A stretch of 64,000 nucleotides of DNA, from contig NZ_CP033924.1 in NCBI RefSeq assembly GCF_003815875.1, forward strand, positions 2,480,001 through 2,544,000. Reading direction: 5' to 3'. Under the pieces are notes generated by a model, which made no database searches, was not told the origin of the DNA, and was given only the letters and a program-made list of their open reading frames with translations. Position 1 is the stretch's first letter. Each line of letters starts with the position of its first letter. Below, one piece after another: positions 1 through 10,034 of the stretch. This stretch comes from Chryseobacterium lactis. Lineage in GTDB: Bacteria; Bacteroidota; Bacteroidia; Flavobacteriales; Weeksellaceae. Made by a program: the position numbers and the translations under genes.

Positions 1-1
1 T

Positions 2-3000
2 TCTGTTGATCTTGATTTTATGGAGCAAATCAGTGGCCTATCCGAGATTGAACTGCGCCAAGGTTTGCAAGGTCAGATCTTCTATAATCCAATCACAGGC
101 AATATGGAGGTATCCCAAAAATTCCTGTCGGGAAATGTTATTTTAAAAGCCCGGCAGGTTGGTGACTACATTGCCGCACATCCGGAAGACAGAGATGCCC
201 AGCAAAGTCTTGAAGCACTTGAAAAGGCAATACCGGAGCCTATAAAATTTGAGGAATTGGATTTTAACCTAGGAGAGCGGTGGATCGGATGTGATATTTA
301 CAACCGTTTTGCAACTCATCTTTTTGATACTAATATCACAATTTACTATTCAGAAAGCAGTGACGATTTCTCTGTGAATGCGAAAGCGAGCAATATTAAA
401 ATTACTGACAAATATGCGATAAAATCGGAAAGCAGAACATTTGATGGTCTGAACCTGCTACGTCATGCCTTGGTCAATACAACTCCGGACATCACCAAAA
501 CCGAATATCTGGCAGACGGAACTGCTGTCAAGGTGAAAGATATGGATGCGATCCAAATGGCAAATGGGAAAATTGACGAGATACGGAATGAATTTACTGA
601 CTGGCTATATCAGCAGAGTGATGATTTTAAAAATGAGCTCACGGAAAGATATAATGATCTTTTTAACTGCCACGTTCGGCCGCATTATGATGGTAGCCAT
701 CAGACTTTTCCCGGACTTGACCGTAGGGCTCTAAATATCGAAGATCTATATGACAGCCAAAAAGATGCGATCTACATGCTCAAAAGCAATAATGGTGGTA
801 TTTGCGATCACGAGGTGGGAGCAGGAAAGACACTCATTATGGTCGGTGGTGCACAAGAAATGAAAAGGCTGGGGCTAGTTCACAAGCCCATGATCATTGC
901 ACTGAAAGCCAATGTGCATGAAATAGCCGAAACTTATCAAAAAGCATATCCATTTGCAAAAATCTTATATCCCGGAAAAAAGGATTTTACTCCGCAGAAG
1001 AGACTAAAGATCTTTGGAGATATTAAAAATAATGATTGGGACTGTATCATTCTCACCCATGATCAGTTTGGAATGATTCCGCAGTCACCTGAGTTACAGC
1101 AGGAGATTTTGCAGGCGGAGCTTCATTCTGTGGAACAGAATCTCGAAGCTTTGCGCAATCAGGGAAAAGATATCTCCGGAGCAATGCTAAAGGGTGTTGA
1201 GATTAGGAAGAAAAACCTGAATGTAAAGTTGAAAACCCTGGAACACGATATTGAAAATCGTAAAGATGATGTTGTGGATTTTAAAATGATGGGGATCGAT
1301 CACATATTTGTCGATGAAAGTCATAAATTCAAGAATCTCATGTTCAATACCAGACATGAACGTGTAGCAGGACTGGGAAATGTTCAGGGAAGCCAAAAGG
1401 CGCTCAATCTTCTTTTTGCGATTAGAACTATTCAGGAAAGAACCGGAAAAGATTTAGGAGCCACATTCCTTTCTGGGACCACAATTTCAAATTCACTTAC
1501 TGAGTTATATTGCCTTTTTAAGTTTTTAAGGCCCAAAGCGCTAGAAAGACAGGGGATAAATTGCTTTGATGCATGGGCAGCGATCTATGCCCGTAAATCC
1601 ATAGACTATGAATTCTCGGTCGCAAATAACATCGTTCAGAAGGAGAGGTTCAGGCATTTTATTAAAGTGCCTGAATTATCACAGTTCTATACTGAAATTA
1701 CAGATTATCGTACGGCAGCGGACATTGGTATAGACCGACCTGTAAAAAATGAGGTCCTGTACCATATTCCTCCAACTGTCGAACAGGAAATTTTTATCAA
1801 AAAATTGATGGAATTTGCAAAGACCGGGAATGCTGAATTATTGGGACGTGCACCTTTGTCACCGACCGAGCAAAAAGCCAAGATGCTTATTGCAACGGAT
1901 TACGCAAGAAAAATGTCACTGGATATGCGGCTTATATCACCAAAATATGGTGATGACCCCGGAAACAAAGCATCAGTCTGCGCCAATAATATTGCGAAAT
2001 ATTATAAAGATTACAACGCTCAAAAGGGGACGCAATTTGTTTTTTCAGACCTTGGAACTTTTAAGCCGGGAGAGTGGAATATATATAGTGAGATCAAGAG
2101 AAAACTTATCAATGATCATGGTATACCTGCTGATCAGATCCGCTTCATTCAGGAAGCAAAAACCGAGGATCAACGTAAGGAGTTGATAAGAGCCACTAAT
2201 GAAGGTAAGATCAGGGTTCTTTTTGGATCAACAGAAATGCTTGGTACAGGAGTAAATGCCCAAAAAAGGGCAGTTGCTGTACATCATTTAGATATTCCGT
2301 GGCGACCATCAGATCTTGAGCAAAGAGATGGCCGTGCCGTACGCAAAGGCAATGAAATAGCTAAATTTTTTGCAGGCAATAAGGTTGATGTATTTATTTA
2401 TGCTGTTGAAAAATCTCTCGATGCTTATAAGTTTAATACATTGGCGAATAAACAACGTTTTATTGGCCAATTGAAAAGTAATACAATAGCGGTGAGAACA
2501 CTGGACGAAGGAGGGATGGATGAAGTTTCAGGTATGAATTTTTCGGAATACGTGGCTTTACTATCTGGAAATACTGATCTGTTGGAAAAAGCGAAAGTTG
2601 AAAAGAAAATATCTGTTCTGGAAAGCGAAAAACATGCTTTTTTAAGGTCAAAATGGAGTTCTTCCTCGAAACTTGAGAGCTTGGTAGAAGAACTAGAAAC
2701 GAGAACTTCACGACTGCAAAGGTTAAGCGTAGACTTGGATAATTTTCAACAGCGTTTGCAAAGGTCTAAAGACGGCGATATTTTAAATCCGATACTTTTG
2801 GATGGTATCTCCAAAGATGCTGGTGTCAAGGAAATAGGTGGTAAACTCAGCAAACTTTCAGCTGTATCCAGGACAGGAGGTGATTATGAGGAAATAGGAT
2901 CATTATATGGATTTAGGCTGCTGGTTAAGACAGAAATGACTCAAAAAGACAGTTCCGGTCCTATGGAAAGAGATAACAGGTTTTTTATCTGTGGCGAAGG

Positions 3001-3340
3001 TAATATCAAATACACGCACAACAATGGTATCATGGCAAGTGACCCTGAGCGAGCAAGCTTAAATTTCATCAGTGCCCTGCAAAAACTTCCGGGACTTATC
3101 GAGGAAGAGGATAAAAAGATTAAGGCACTAAAGGACGATCAGCTTGTACTTAATGATATTGTGAATGGTAACTGGAATAAGGAAAAACAGCTTTCATCAC
3201 TGAAAACGGAGCTTGCAAGTGTGGAGCGACGTATTCAGACTTCTCTGGAAAACAACAATGATAAGGAGGTTGAGGAATCAGATGATCAAATTAAAATAAG
3301 GGCTTCCAACGAAAATATAAAAACTGGTTTTAAGTTATAA
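2..3340 (+). CDS. Large SNF2/DEAD-type helicase of a conjugative element, 5'-truncated by window edge
   Basis: The frame is open at the left edge, so the true start lies upstream; the first Met in the window is at base 20. About 1106 residues are visible. From that Met, a Walker A motif GAGKT lies near residue 268, a DEAH-like VDESH box near 430, and a motif [13 protein letters not shown] near 767, the order expected of a superfamily 2 helicase. The C-terminal 300 residues are rich in charged helices and probably coiled coil. Large N6-methylase/helicase fusions of this kind are common in Bacteroidota conjugative elements, and the N-terminal part missing here would carry any methylase domain. 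Role in the element (DNA protection or processing) is inferred. The helicase call is firm; the family name is less so. Confidence 0.8.
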   Translation, partial: SVDLDFMEQISGLSEIELRQGLQGQIFYNPITGNMEVSQKFLSGNVILKARQVGDYIAAHPEDRDAQQSLEALEKAIPEPIKFEELDFNLGERWIGCDIYNRFATHLFDTNITIYYSESSDDFSVNAKASNIKITDKYAIKSESRTFDGLNLLRHALVNTTPDITKTEYLADGTAVKVKDMDAIQMANGKIDEIRNEFTDWLYQQSDDFKNELTERYNDLFNCHVRPHYDGSHQTFPGLDRRALNIEDLYDSQKDAIYMLKSNNGGICDHEVGAGKTLIMVGGAQEMKRLGLVHKPMIIALKANVHEIAETYQKAYPFAKILYPGKKDFTPQKRLKIFGDIKNNDWDCIILTHDQFGMIPQSPELQQEILQAELHSVEQNLEALRNQGKDISGAMLKGVEIRKKNLNVKLKTLEHDIENRKDDVVDFKMMGIDHIFVDESHKFKNLMFNTRHERVAGLGNVQGSQKALNLLFAIRTIQERTGKDLGATFLSGTTISNSLTELYCLFKFLRPKALERQGINCFDAWAAIYARKSIDYEFSVANNIVQKERFRHFIKVPELSQFYTEITDYRTAADIGIDRPVKNEVLYHIPPTVEQEIFIKKLMEFAKTGNAELLGRAPLSPTEQKAKMLIATDYARKMSLDMRLISPKYGDDPGNKASVCANNIAKYYKDYNAQKGTQFVFSDLGTFKPGEWNIYSEIKRKLINDHGIPADQIRFIQEAKTEDQRKELIRATNEGKIRVLFGSTEMLGTGVNAQKRAVAVHHLDIPWRPSDLEQRDGRAVRKGNEIAKFFAGNKVDVFIYAVEKSLDAYKFNTLANKQRFIGQLKSNTIAVRTLDEGGMDEVSGMNFSEYVALLSGNTDLLEKAKVEKKISVLESEKHAFLRSKWSSSSKLESLVEELETRTSRLQRLSVDLDNFQQRLQRSKDGDILNPILLDGISKDAGVKEIGGKLSKLSAVSRTGGDYEEIGSLYGFRLLVKTEMTQKDSSGPMERDNRFFICGEGNIKYTHNNGIMASDPERASLNFISALQKLPGLIEEEDKKIKALKDDQLVLNDIVNGNWNKEKQLSSLKTELASVERRIQTSLENNNDKEVEESDDQIKIRASNENIKTGFKL

Positions 3341-3374
3341 TTTTGAGATTTAGGTAATGATTTCATCGCATTTA

Positions 3375-3417
3375 TGAGATCTCACAATGGGCCATTATGC
3401 TTAGCGTGAGATTCTCA
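3375..3417. terminator. Inverted repeat between convergent genes
   Basis: TGAGATCTCAC (3375-3385) pairs with GTGAGATTCTCA (3406-3417) apart from one bulged base. It sits between the stop of the helicase gene and the stop of the convergent ADP-ribosyltransferase-like gene and overlaps the latter's last codons. There is no strong T-tract, so a terminator role is only probable. Confidence 0.35.
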
Positions 3418-4243
3418 TAACTTGGTTTTTGGGTTTATCTGCAGACACTTTAAGTACTGGAGATTTTCCATCTAAAGTATCTGGCAGCTCTCTATATAGT
3501 TTCCCCTTACTGATAGAATAAGAGAGACATCCCGATGTATGATCTTTTGTAGCAAGAATATGAAGTTTTTTGAGATTATCTATTTCGTAGCCATCAATTT
3601 TGTCGGGGATACTATTGATATTCTTTTGTAATTGCTTGTAAAGTACATTTAGGTCTCTTTGATCATTAGAATTTAATGCTTTGATAATATTTTCGATTTG
3701 GCGGGAATTTGCTGGTAAGACAGAAAGGTATGCACTTGGTGGAAAATTAGGAATAATATTTTTGTTAAAAATGTTAATGTTAGTTGGGTCAAAAACACAA
3801 TATTCAACTTTATCCCTAGCGAATCCAGCAATAATGTGGTCATAACCATGTTCTTTAAACAAATTTAGGGTGTCTTCCGAGTTAAACGATTCCATGAATT
3901 CCATATATTCTCCCAATCCAATACTTTCGTCTATGAATTCCAAAGCTTCCTTCGGATCGGAGATATTTTCTTCAAATATGATTTTGACAATGTCAGGAGC
4001 TTGATCGGCGGAATTAAATACATCGTCTAAGTTCAGCGCTTTTTTTAAGACAACTTGACATTCTAAAACCTTTTCACCGAAAAGTTGAGCCATACCAATA
4101 TCTGTTGTAAAGTGGATACCCCGGAAGCAATTATCCCTTTGGGTATTTTCACCTAGATAAGCTAAGGAAAATTGATTAAAATCGGCGTTGGTACCGTGAT
4201 ATAAGGTGTGTGTGTCTGGCTGATTAATTATTGGTGTTTTCAT
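3401..4243 (-). CDS. ADP-ribosyltransferase-like protein (ART-PolyVal-like N-terminal domain)
   Basis: 280 residues. The N-terminal part has LYHGT near residue 14, then GIHFTTD near 43 followed by an alanine-rich helix ending in FGEKV. This H-G-T, F-T-T, A...FG pattern is what is expected of ADP-ribosyltransferase folds of the polyvalent-protein type found in phages and conjugative elements, which are thought to modify host proteins when DNA enters. The C-terminal 120 residues are not recognised. It lies between the helicase gene and mobC, within the conjugative core. No signal peptide or membrane segment is visible. The fold assignment rests on motif pattern only and the catalytic glutamate was not placed. 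Confidence 0.5.
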   Translation of the reverse strand: MKTPIINQPDTHTLYHGTNADFNQFSLAYLGENTQRDNCFRGIHFTTDIGMAQLFGEKVLECQVVLKKALNLDDVFNSADQAPDIVKIIFEENISDPKEALEFIDESIGLGEYMEFMESFNSEDTLNLFKEHGYDHIIAGFARDKVEYCVFDPTNINIFNKNIIPNFPPSAYLSVLPANSRQIENIIKALNSNDQRDLNVLYKQLQKNINSIPDKIDGYEIDNLKKLHILATKDHTSGCLSYSISKGKLYRELPDTLDGKSPVLKVSADKPKNQVMRISR

Positions 4244-4300
4244 CTTTAATTCAATTTTAGTAACACTTGAAAGGTGATGTATAATATTTTGAAATAACTC

Positions 4301-6277
4301 CTAACGAATTAAGTGGGCTAATTCAGGATCTTCTGCAATTCTTGATAGTTCGTTCGCAATGATAATTGAAACATCAAGTTTTATCTGACGGTAATTCTGG
4401 TCAATTATTTCGTCCATGTTATCTTTACCTTCTGCAATAAAAGAACGGATCTGTGGAATAGGTTTATAATTTTTAGTTTCTGCAGCTACTTTTTCGGTAT
4501 CGACTACAATCTGCCCATGAAATATTTTTTGTTCTATTTTCTCACCAAAATTATCGGCTACTGCTCCGACAAACATGCCTTGGGAAAGCGTTGAAATTTT
4601 TGAGGCAGGAATTAAGCTGTCAAGTTGCGTTGATATAGAAGAACTGGTGTCATTTCTATTAATACTGATGGACTGCCGTTTTTGTACAATTTTCCCAAAA
4701 CGTTCTGATAATGCTTTGGCAGTTTCACCAACGACCTGACCTGAAAAAATATTACCAACAGTATTCTGTATTACTTTGGCCTCCTTATCGCCATAATCCC
4801 TGATCAGCTGAGAAAAATCCTGAAATCCGAGACATACTGCTACTTTATTGCTTCTCGCGGTTGCAATGAGATTGTCAAGACCACGGAAGTAAATGGTAGG
4901 AAGTTCATCTATGATTACTGAGCTTTTTAATTTTCCTTTTTTATTGATCATCTTCACTATCCTTGAATTATATAATCCTAATGCTGCAGAATATATGTTC
5001 TGACGATCAGGATTATTGCCTACACAAAGGATTTTGGGTTCGTCTGGATTATTTATATCCAATGAGAAATCATCACCTGTCATTACCCAATAAAGTTGAG
5101 GAGAAATCATACGGGATAAAGGAATTTTTGCCGAGGCAATCTGACCTTGGAGCTGATCTTGTGCGCCACCCTCCCATGCATCGAGAAAGGGACTCAGATA
5201 ATTTTCCAATTGTGAATAGCTTGTAAGAATTGTGAATATATCTGCATATTTTTTATTCAAAAGTTCTATAGCATGCGGGAATGTACAAAATTTACCATTT
5301 TCATATATTTTAAGGAACCAGATGATGGCAGCCAGTAAAATAATCGGAGATTCGACAAAGAAGTCACCTTGCTTTTGAATCCATGTTTTATTTAGATTTA
5401 GCATAATAGTATATGACGCTTCATAGGCATCAGATATATCTGTCATAAATTTTGGACTTAATGGATTACAACGATGACTTTTGCGGGGATCGTCGAAATT
5501 TATCACATAGAATTTTGGTTTAACTTTATATTTGTCACTATGTTTTAGTAGATGGTTATAAGCTATGATAGAGAGATCATCAAATTTGAAATCATAAATG
5601 TACATGGAGAATCCTTTCTCGATATGCTGTTTTATATAGTTATTTACAATTGCAAAGCTTTTCCCACTTCCGGGCGTGCCAAGAACGATTGTTGCCCTAA
5701 AAACGTTGACCACAGAAATATAACCGTCATTCCATTTACCTCTAAAGTAGAATTTGGTTGGCAGGTTTACAGAAAATTCATTCTCGATTAGACGCGTTTC
5801 CTGCATGAAACTTTCGTTTTCATTATTGAATGGATCATCCATCAGCCTGTTTCTCAAAAGCCTGCTCATCCACAATCCGGCAACCATCAATAGGATAAAA
5901 CCCGAAGATGTTGTGAGCATGTAGAGTGAAGAGGAAATTTGGAGAATAGGGAAATTTAAAAGGTATAGGATGGAACCTACAATTAGGCAGATATTGATAT
6001 TTTTCCATTTTATTTTTTCGTTTTTTACCCCTTTTGTGCCCAAACAGCTCAGAGCCAATAGAACCAGGGCAAATAGTTTGCTGTATAGAGAATTAGAGAA
6101 AAGGCCGGAGGTCCTCTGAAAATTTTTTAGTATTCTTTCTAAAACTTCAAGCGTCCATCCTTGTTCGTGAAAGAAGGAATAGCAAAACCAATAAAAATTC
6201 ATAAGTACCAATAGGATACTTACTGCACGCATAAAGGCCATAATTTTGGCCAATCCTCTTAAATCGTCTTCTTGCAT
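4301..6277 (-). CDS. mobC: Type IV coupling protein, VirD4/TraG family (MobC of Bacteroidota elements)
   Basis: 658 residues. Hydrophobic segments at about residues 12-32, 66-80, 93-112 and 120-138 anchor it in the inner membrane. Walker A GTPGSGKS is at 200-207, and a Walker B-like SVIIDELPTIYF segment near 457 belongs to the cytosolic ATPase domain. Coupling proteins bring the relaxase-DNA complex to the type IV secretion channel. In CTnDOT-type elements mobC follows mobB and mobA directly; here 3.8 kb of other genes separate it from mobB, though all three share the same strand. Length is normal for the family. Confidence 0.9.
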   Translation of the reverse strand: MQEDDLRGLAKIMAFMRAVSILLVLMNFYWFCYSFFHEQGWTLEVLERILKNFQRTSGLFSNSLYSKLFALVLLALSCLGTKGVKNEKIKWKNINICLIVGSILYLLNFPILQISSSLYMLTTSSGFILLMVAGLWMSRLLRNRLMDDPFNNENESFMQETRLIENEFSVNLPTKFYFRGKWNDGYISVVNVFRATIVLGTPGSGKSFAIVNNYIKQHIEKGFSMYIYDFKFDDLSIIAYNHLLKHSDKYKVKPKFYVINFDDPRKSHRCNPLSPKFMTDISDAYEASYTIMLNLNKTWIQKQGDFFVESPIILLAAIIWFLKIYENGKFCTFPHAIELLNKKYADIFTILTSYSQLENYLSPFLDAWEGGAQDQLQGQIASAKIPLSRMISPQLYWVMTGDDFSLDINNPDEPKILCVGNNPDRQNIYSAALGLYNSRIVKMINKKGKLKSSVIIDELPTIYFRGLDNLIATARSNKVAVCLGFQDFSQLIRDYGDKEAKVIQNTVGNIFSGQVVGETAKALSERFGKIVQKRQSISINRNDTSSSISTQLDSLIPASKISTLSQGMFVGAVADNFGEKIEQKIFHGQIVVDTEKVAAETKNYKPIPQIRSFIAEGKDNMDEIIDQNYRQIKLDVSIIIANELSRIAEDPELAHLIR

Positions 6278-6511
6278 AATCGACTGTTTTCGGCATAGAT
6301 ATAAGTATGTGGCAGATGATTTTTAACTGTAGTATAAAGTGACCTGTAATTACCCTTATTGTCCCAATTGCTGTAATTAGTTAATTGATTAATAGATGAT
6401 TAAAATCAGATGTTATGCTTTGCATATTTTATGGTATTGCGATATATTTGGAGGCTTTAATGATTAATATGCGTTTGGGCTTTTAGCCCCTACAATTAAT
6501 AAATTAAGGTA

Positions 6512-7474
6512 ATGGGATGTTTTATTGATCGCTGTGAGAAAGTGATGGATGATATGGAATTGGGAATAGTAAAAAAGAAAGATGGTGATCTATACAGCAC
6601 TCTTACTATTCGGAGTATGCGCAGTAACATTCGTGCTGTTCGGAGTTTTGTAACTGCAACGCGGGGACAACTTAGAATGGAGGATGTAAATAAAGGACTG
6701 GTTGGAGACTTTCATCAATTTCTACTTGACAAAGATCTGGCAAAAAATACGATTTCTGGCAGACTTGATGGGCTTAGATTTTGGATCAAAAGATTCTGTG
6801 GTGAGAAACTGATTAACTACTGCGGAGAACCTGGCAAACATCCAATGGAAATTACAACTGCGATTGCTTTAAGTATAGAGGAATTAAAGTCATTATATGA
6901 CTTATCACTTCCACCTGGACAGCGGAAAGTACTTGATATATTTATTTGTCAATGTTTTTTAGGTCTTCGTGTTGGTGACATGTTCAAATTTCTAAAAAAT
7001 ATCGAGGCAAGACAACGTACAATGGATGGTCGTGTTTTCTTTGAAATTTTAACAGGAAAAAAAAGAACATCTGTTATCATTCCTGCTTCAACAATGGTGA
7101 TGCATATTTTTAAAAAGTATGGCAATTCATTGCAAAATGGGTTTTCGGAATCACACTATAATACGACGCTAAAAAAAATAGTGGAAAAGTCTGTCGTTGA
7201 AAGGGAAGTTGCCTTTTTTAGGACCCAAGGAGGTGTGCCAACTGAAAAAATTGTAAAACTTTCATCGTTAACAAGTAGCCATACAGCAAGACGAACTTTT
7301 GCGACCAATGGTTACCTTTCGGGAATAAGTCCATTTGACTTAATGAAGATAACTGGTCATAAGTCTCTAAATTCTTTTTTTAGGTATATGCGATGTGATA
7401 ATATTGCAGTTGCACTTAAAATTTCGACACACCATTTTTTTAAAATTGATTTTTCGGATTCAGAAGCAAATTAA
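6512..7474 (+). CDS. Tyrosine recombinase/integrase
   Basis: 320 residues with a core-binding region in the first 110 residues and a complete catalytic set: Arg153 (GLRVGD), Lys183/184 (TGKKR), His257-x-x-Arg260 (SHTARR), His283 (TGHK) and Tyr292 (FFRYM). It should therefore be active. It points away from mobC and is the first gene of the insert between mobC and mobB, which suggests that it moved this insert or a nested element. No excisionase gene or obvious attachment-site repeat was recognised nearby. Base composition is similar to its neighbours. Confidence 0.9.
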   Translation: MGCFIDRCEKVMDDMELGIVKKKDGDLYSTLTIRSMRSNIRAVRSFVTATRGQLRMEDVNKGLVGDFHQFLLDKDLAKNTISGRLDGLRFWIKRFCGEKLINYCGEPGKHPMEITTAIALSIEELKSLYDLSLPPGQRKVLDIFICQCFLGLRVGDMFKFLKNIEARQRTMDGRVFFEILTGKKRTSVIIPASTMVMHIFKKYGNSLQNGFSESHYNTTLKKIVEKSVVEREVAFFRTQGGVPTEKIVKLSSLTSSHTARRTFATNGYLSGISPFDLMKITGHKSLNSFFRYMRCDNIAVALKISTHHFFKIDFSDSEAN

Positions 7475-7539
7475 AGTGTTTATATTTTGATATAAAATTC
7501 ATATACTTAGTTAGAATTTCATACGTAGCTATTTTTTCT

Positions 7540-7800
7540 ATGCAAGATACAATTGGGAAATACGAAGAGTATTTTGATAAACAAAAATTTAGAGTAACTT
7601 ATAAGTTAAAGGACTATGAGGTAATTCTTTTAAAAAAGGATCTTAAAAAAGATCTTAAGGACATCAGCATTCTTTTAGATGGTGTGGTTCAAAAAATGAT
7701 TAAAGAAGAAGGGAAATGGGGATTTGACCATGGAAATGACCGCGAACTCGCGAATGATATCTGGCGTGCGATTTCGTTACGGTATCGTTTATTCGCATAA
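7540..7800 (+). CDS. Small hypothetical protein
   Basis: 86 residues, not recognised. It is lysine-rich with alternating charged and hydrophobic residues, and no signal peptide, membrane segment or cysteine motif. It starts 65 bases after the recombinase gene on the same strand and ends directly against the convergent phosphatase gene. No clear ribosome binding site precedes the ATG, which is usual in Bacteroidota. It may be an accessory protein of the recombinase, but nothing in the sequence shows this. Confidence 0.45.
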   Translation: MQDTIGKYEEYFDKQKFRVTYKLKDYEVILLKKDLKKDLKDISILLDGVVQKMIKEEGKWGFDHGNDRELANDIWRAISLRYRLFA

Positions 7801-8595
7801 TCAATGTTGGGTATGTGAAACATTATGATAATTTTCATAAAATGTGTCCAAGCGGTCGGACTGCCAAATTTCTTTGGTATCAATATCCATAATGGTTAAT
7901 TTTCCATTTGATCCAGCTCCAGTATCTATGTTGGTAATATTTAAAGCACTCATAGGTTGGTCGGTGCTCCAGTGTAAAGTTGAGGTATGACCTACATAAA
8001 TACTTTTAAACTGAGTAACCATTTCAAAATTATCAGCAGGGTTTCCTTCATTTTTGTTGCTAAGAGCTTCCGTCCATAGTTGGCGGTCCCAACAGTAGTT
8101 TTTTTCAGTCTGCATAAAAAAATCCACATATCGGTCAAAGCCACCATGAACAAAACAAATATCCGTTTCTAAAATATGGAAGAGTTTTTGATTTTGAAAA
8201 AACTGCCGATGATGTGCCGGAATATCCGTGGAGTTTAATGAAGTTTTATATCCCGATCCTTTGGGAAAACAGACCTTGGGGCCTTCTTTTTTGTATTTTA
8301 AATAGGATTCGATTGTCCCTTTACCTCCATATGCCCATGCGACAGGATGAAAATCAGTTTGAATGAATTCGTGAAACCAGGCATCATGGTTGCCTTTGAT
8401 TGGAATTAAATTTTTAATCTTTAAAAGTTCTTCGACACACTCGTAAACTTCATTATGGCCATCCGCTACATCACCGACCTGAATTAAAGTATCCTTTTGG
8501 TAGTCAAATCCTGATCGATTTAAACATTGTATTAGAGCTGGATAAGCCCCATGCAGATCGCCCATAATGAATGTACGACTTTTTCGCTCTTTCAT
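7801..8595 (-). CDS. PPP-family metallophosphoesterase (Ser/Thr phosphatase or Ap4A-hydrolase type)
   Basis: 264 residues from the chosen ATG at 8595, which has a strong purine-rich ribosome site (AAGGGGGT) just upstream; an upstream in-frame ATG at 8694 would add an unlikely 33-residue leader. The metal-binding motifs are in order: GDLH (12-15), GDVADG (41-46) and GNHD (68-71). A histidine-containing YVGHTS motif is near the C-terminal third. These define the PPP phosphoesterase superfamily; substrate (phosphoprotein or dinucleotide tetraphosphate) cannot be decided from sequence. It is cytosolic and lies in the cargo between mobC and mobB. Confidence 0.85.
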   Translation of the reverse strand: MKERKSRTFIMGDLHGAYPALIQCLNRSGFDYQKDTLIQVGDVADGHNEVYECVEELLKIKNLIPIKGNHDAWFHEFIQTDFHPVAWAYGGKGTIESYLKYKKEGPKVCFPKGSGYKTSLNSTDIPAHHRQFFQNQKLFHILETDICFVHGGFDRYVDFFMQTEKNYCWDRQLWTEALSNKNEGNPADNFEMVTQFKSIYVGHTSTLHWSTDQPMSALNITNIDTGAGSNGKLTIMDIDTKEIWQSDRLDTFYENYHNVSHTQH

Positions 8596-8725
8596 TTTAC
8601 CCCCTTCGTAATGATATAAATTTACAGAATCATAAGCGCAGTTATTGGCTTTTATTTTATTTTTTTTTAACATTACTATCCTGTTACAGATCACTTTTAG
8701 TAAATTCAGGAATAAAATTAATCAT

Positions 8726-9715
8726 ATGATTGAACAAAGATCATTAGGTAGAAATGGCCCGAAAGTTTCGGCTATTGGACTTGGTACACGGACGATGTTA
8801 GCTGACCGAAATATCAGATCTGATCAGAGCTTACTGACCATTGAAACCATCACTGCAGCAGTTGATGCCGGAATAAACTTTCTGAATACAGCGGACTTTT
8901 ACGGTATGGGGCTGAATGAAATGCAGATAGGGGAAGCCATAAGGGGAAATAGGAATAAGGTATTTCTTAGTGTAAAAACCGGCATGCGGCGATCACCTTC
9001 GGGAGCATTTCTAGGAATGGACTGTAGCCCGGCCTCAATAAAAAATTTCTGTAATTACTCCTTGACCAGATTGGGGGTTGATGAAATTGATCTATATCAA
9101 CCAGCAAGAGTAGATCCGGCGGTTCCCCTTGAAGATACGGTCGGCGCCATCGCCGATCTTATTAAAGAAGGCAAAGTTAAATACCTTGGAATGTCAGAGG
9201 TTAGTGCGGAACAGTTAAAACGTGCAAATAAAATTCATCCTGTTTCTGCTTTAGAGATTGAATACTCGTTGGCGACAAGATTTATCGAAAAAGAAATTCT
9301 ACCTGCAGCAAGGGAGCTAGGCGTCACTATCATGCCATACTCTGTTTTTTATTATGGCCTGTTGACAGGTACTGTAAATGGTAAATTGTCCAAAGATGAT
9401 TATCGCAGTTCACTACCTCGGTTTAATTCTGAAAATTTGCCGTCAAACCTCCAAAAGGTCGATATCCTTAAAAAACTTGCGTCTGAAAAGGGTTATTCTG
9501 CAAGCCAGGTAGCCCTTGCATGGTTACTTAACCAGGGCGACGACATTATCCCTATTGTTGGAATGGGGAAACCGGGCCGAATTGCGGAGAATTTGGAAGC
9601 GGCCTCAATAGCATTTACTAAGGAGGAAATCAATCTATTGGAAAAGACGTTCGAAGTAGGCGCTATGCAAGGGGAGAGGTATCCGGAATCACTAAGTAAT
9701 TTTGTTCCATCATAG
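8726..9715 (+). CDS. Aldo/keto reductase, AKR13-like, catalytic His replaced
   Basis: 329 residues from ATG 8726, where the family N-terminus (RSLGRNGPKVSAIGLG) begins; an earlier ATG at 8645 overlaps the divergent phosphatase gene. Asp57, Tyr59 (TADFYG) and Lys84 (SVKTG) of the catalytic tetrad are present. The position normally holding histidine in YYQHRVDP reads YQPARVDP, so the His is an Ala. The C-terminal IVGMGKPGRI segment fits the NADP(H)-binding loop. It probably reduces or oxidises a small carbonyl or alcohol substrate, with altered chemistry. It is divergent from the phosphatase gene and is part of the cargo. Confidence 0.85.
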   Translation: MIEQRSLGRNGPKVSAIGLGTRTMLADRNIRSDQSLLTIETITAAVDAGINFLNTADFYGMGLNEMQIGEAIRGNRNKVFLSVKTGMRRSPSGAFLGMDCSPASIKNFCNYSLTRLGVDEIDLYQPARVDPAVPLEDTVGAIADLIKEGKVKYLGMSEVSAEQLKRANKIHPVSALEIEYSLATRFIEKEILPAARELGVTIMPYSVFYYGLLTGTVNGKLSKDDYRSSLPRFNSENLPSNLQKVDILKKLASEKGYSASQVALAWLLNQGDDIIPIVGMGKPGRIAENLEAASIAFTKEEINLLEKTFEVGAMQGERYPESLSNFVPS

Positions 9716-9889
9716 TTTGTTTTAAACAGATTATTTATTATTTTCAAAATATCATAATTACTTGAACATATTGTTGGGGCTAGTCGGGAGATTAGCCTTT
9801 TTTATCGCCAGACCATATTAAAAGCTGAAATTAATTCTTAAATTAGAGTATTCCTGTCCCTATAGGAAGTATTTGTCAAAATAAAGCGA

Positions 9890-9920
9890 AAGCACCGAAT
9901 CCATTTCGGTGCTTTTCTAA
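9890..9920. terminator. Rho-independent terminator
   Basis: A 10-bp perfect stem, AAGCACCGAA (9890-9899) with TTCGGTGCTT (9905-9914), has a 5-base loop and T-rich 3' flank. It follows the aldo/keto reductase gene. The rest of the 9716-10034 gap shows no gene. Confidence 0.85.
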
Positions 9921-10034
9921 TTTAATTGACTTGAATTTTTGATGTTTTCTTCTATAGTACACATTAAACGCAAGTAATATTATTTGGCTTTCTGCGGTGG
10001 CAAATAATTGGATTATTTGTAAGTTTTTCTCACT

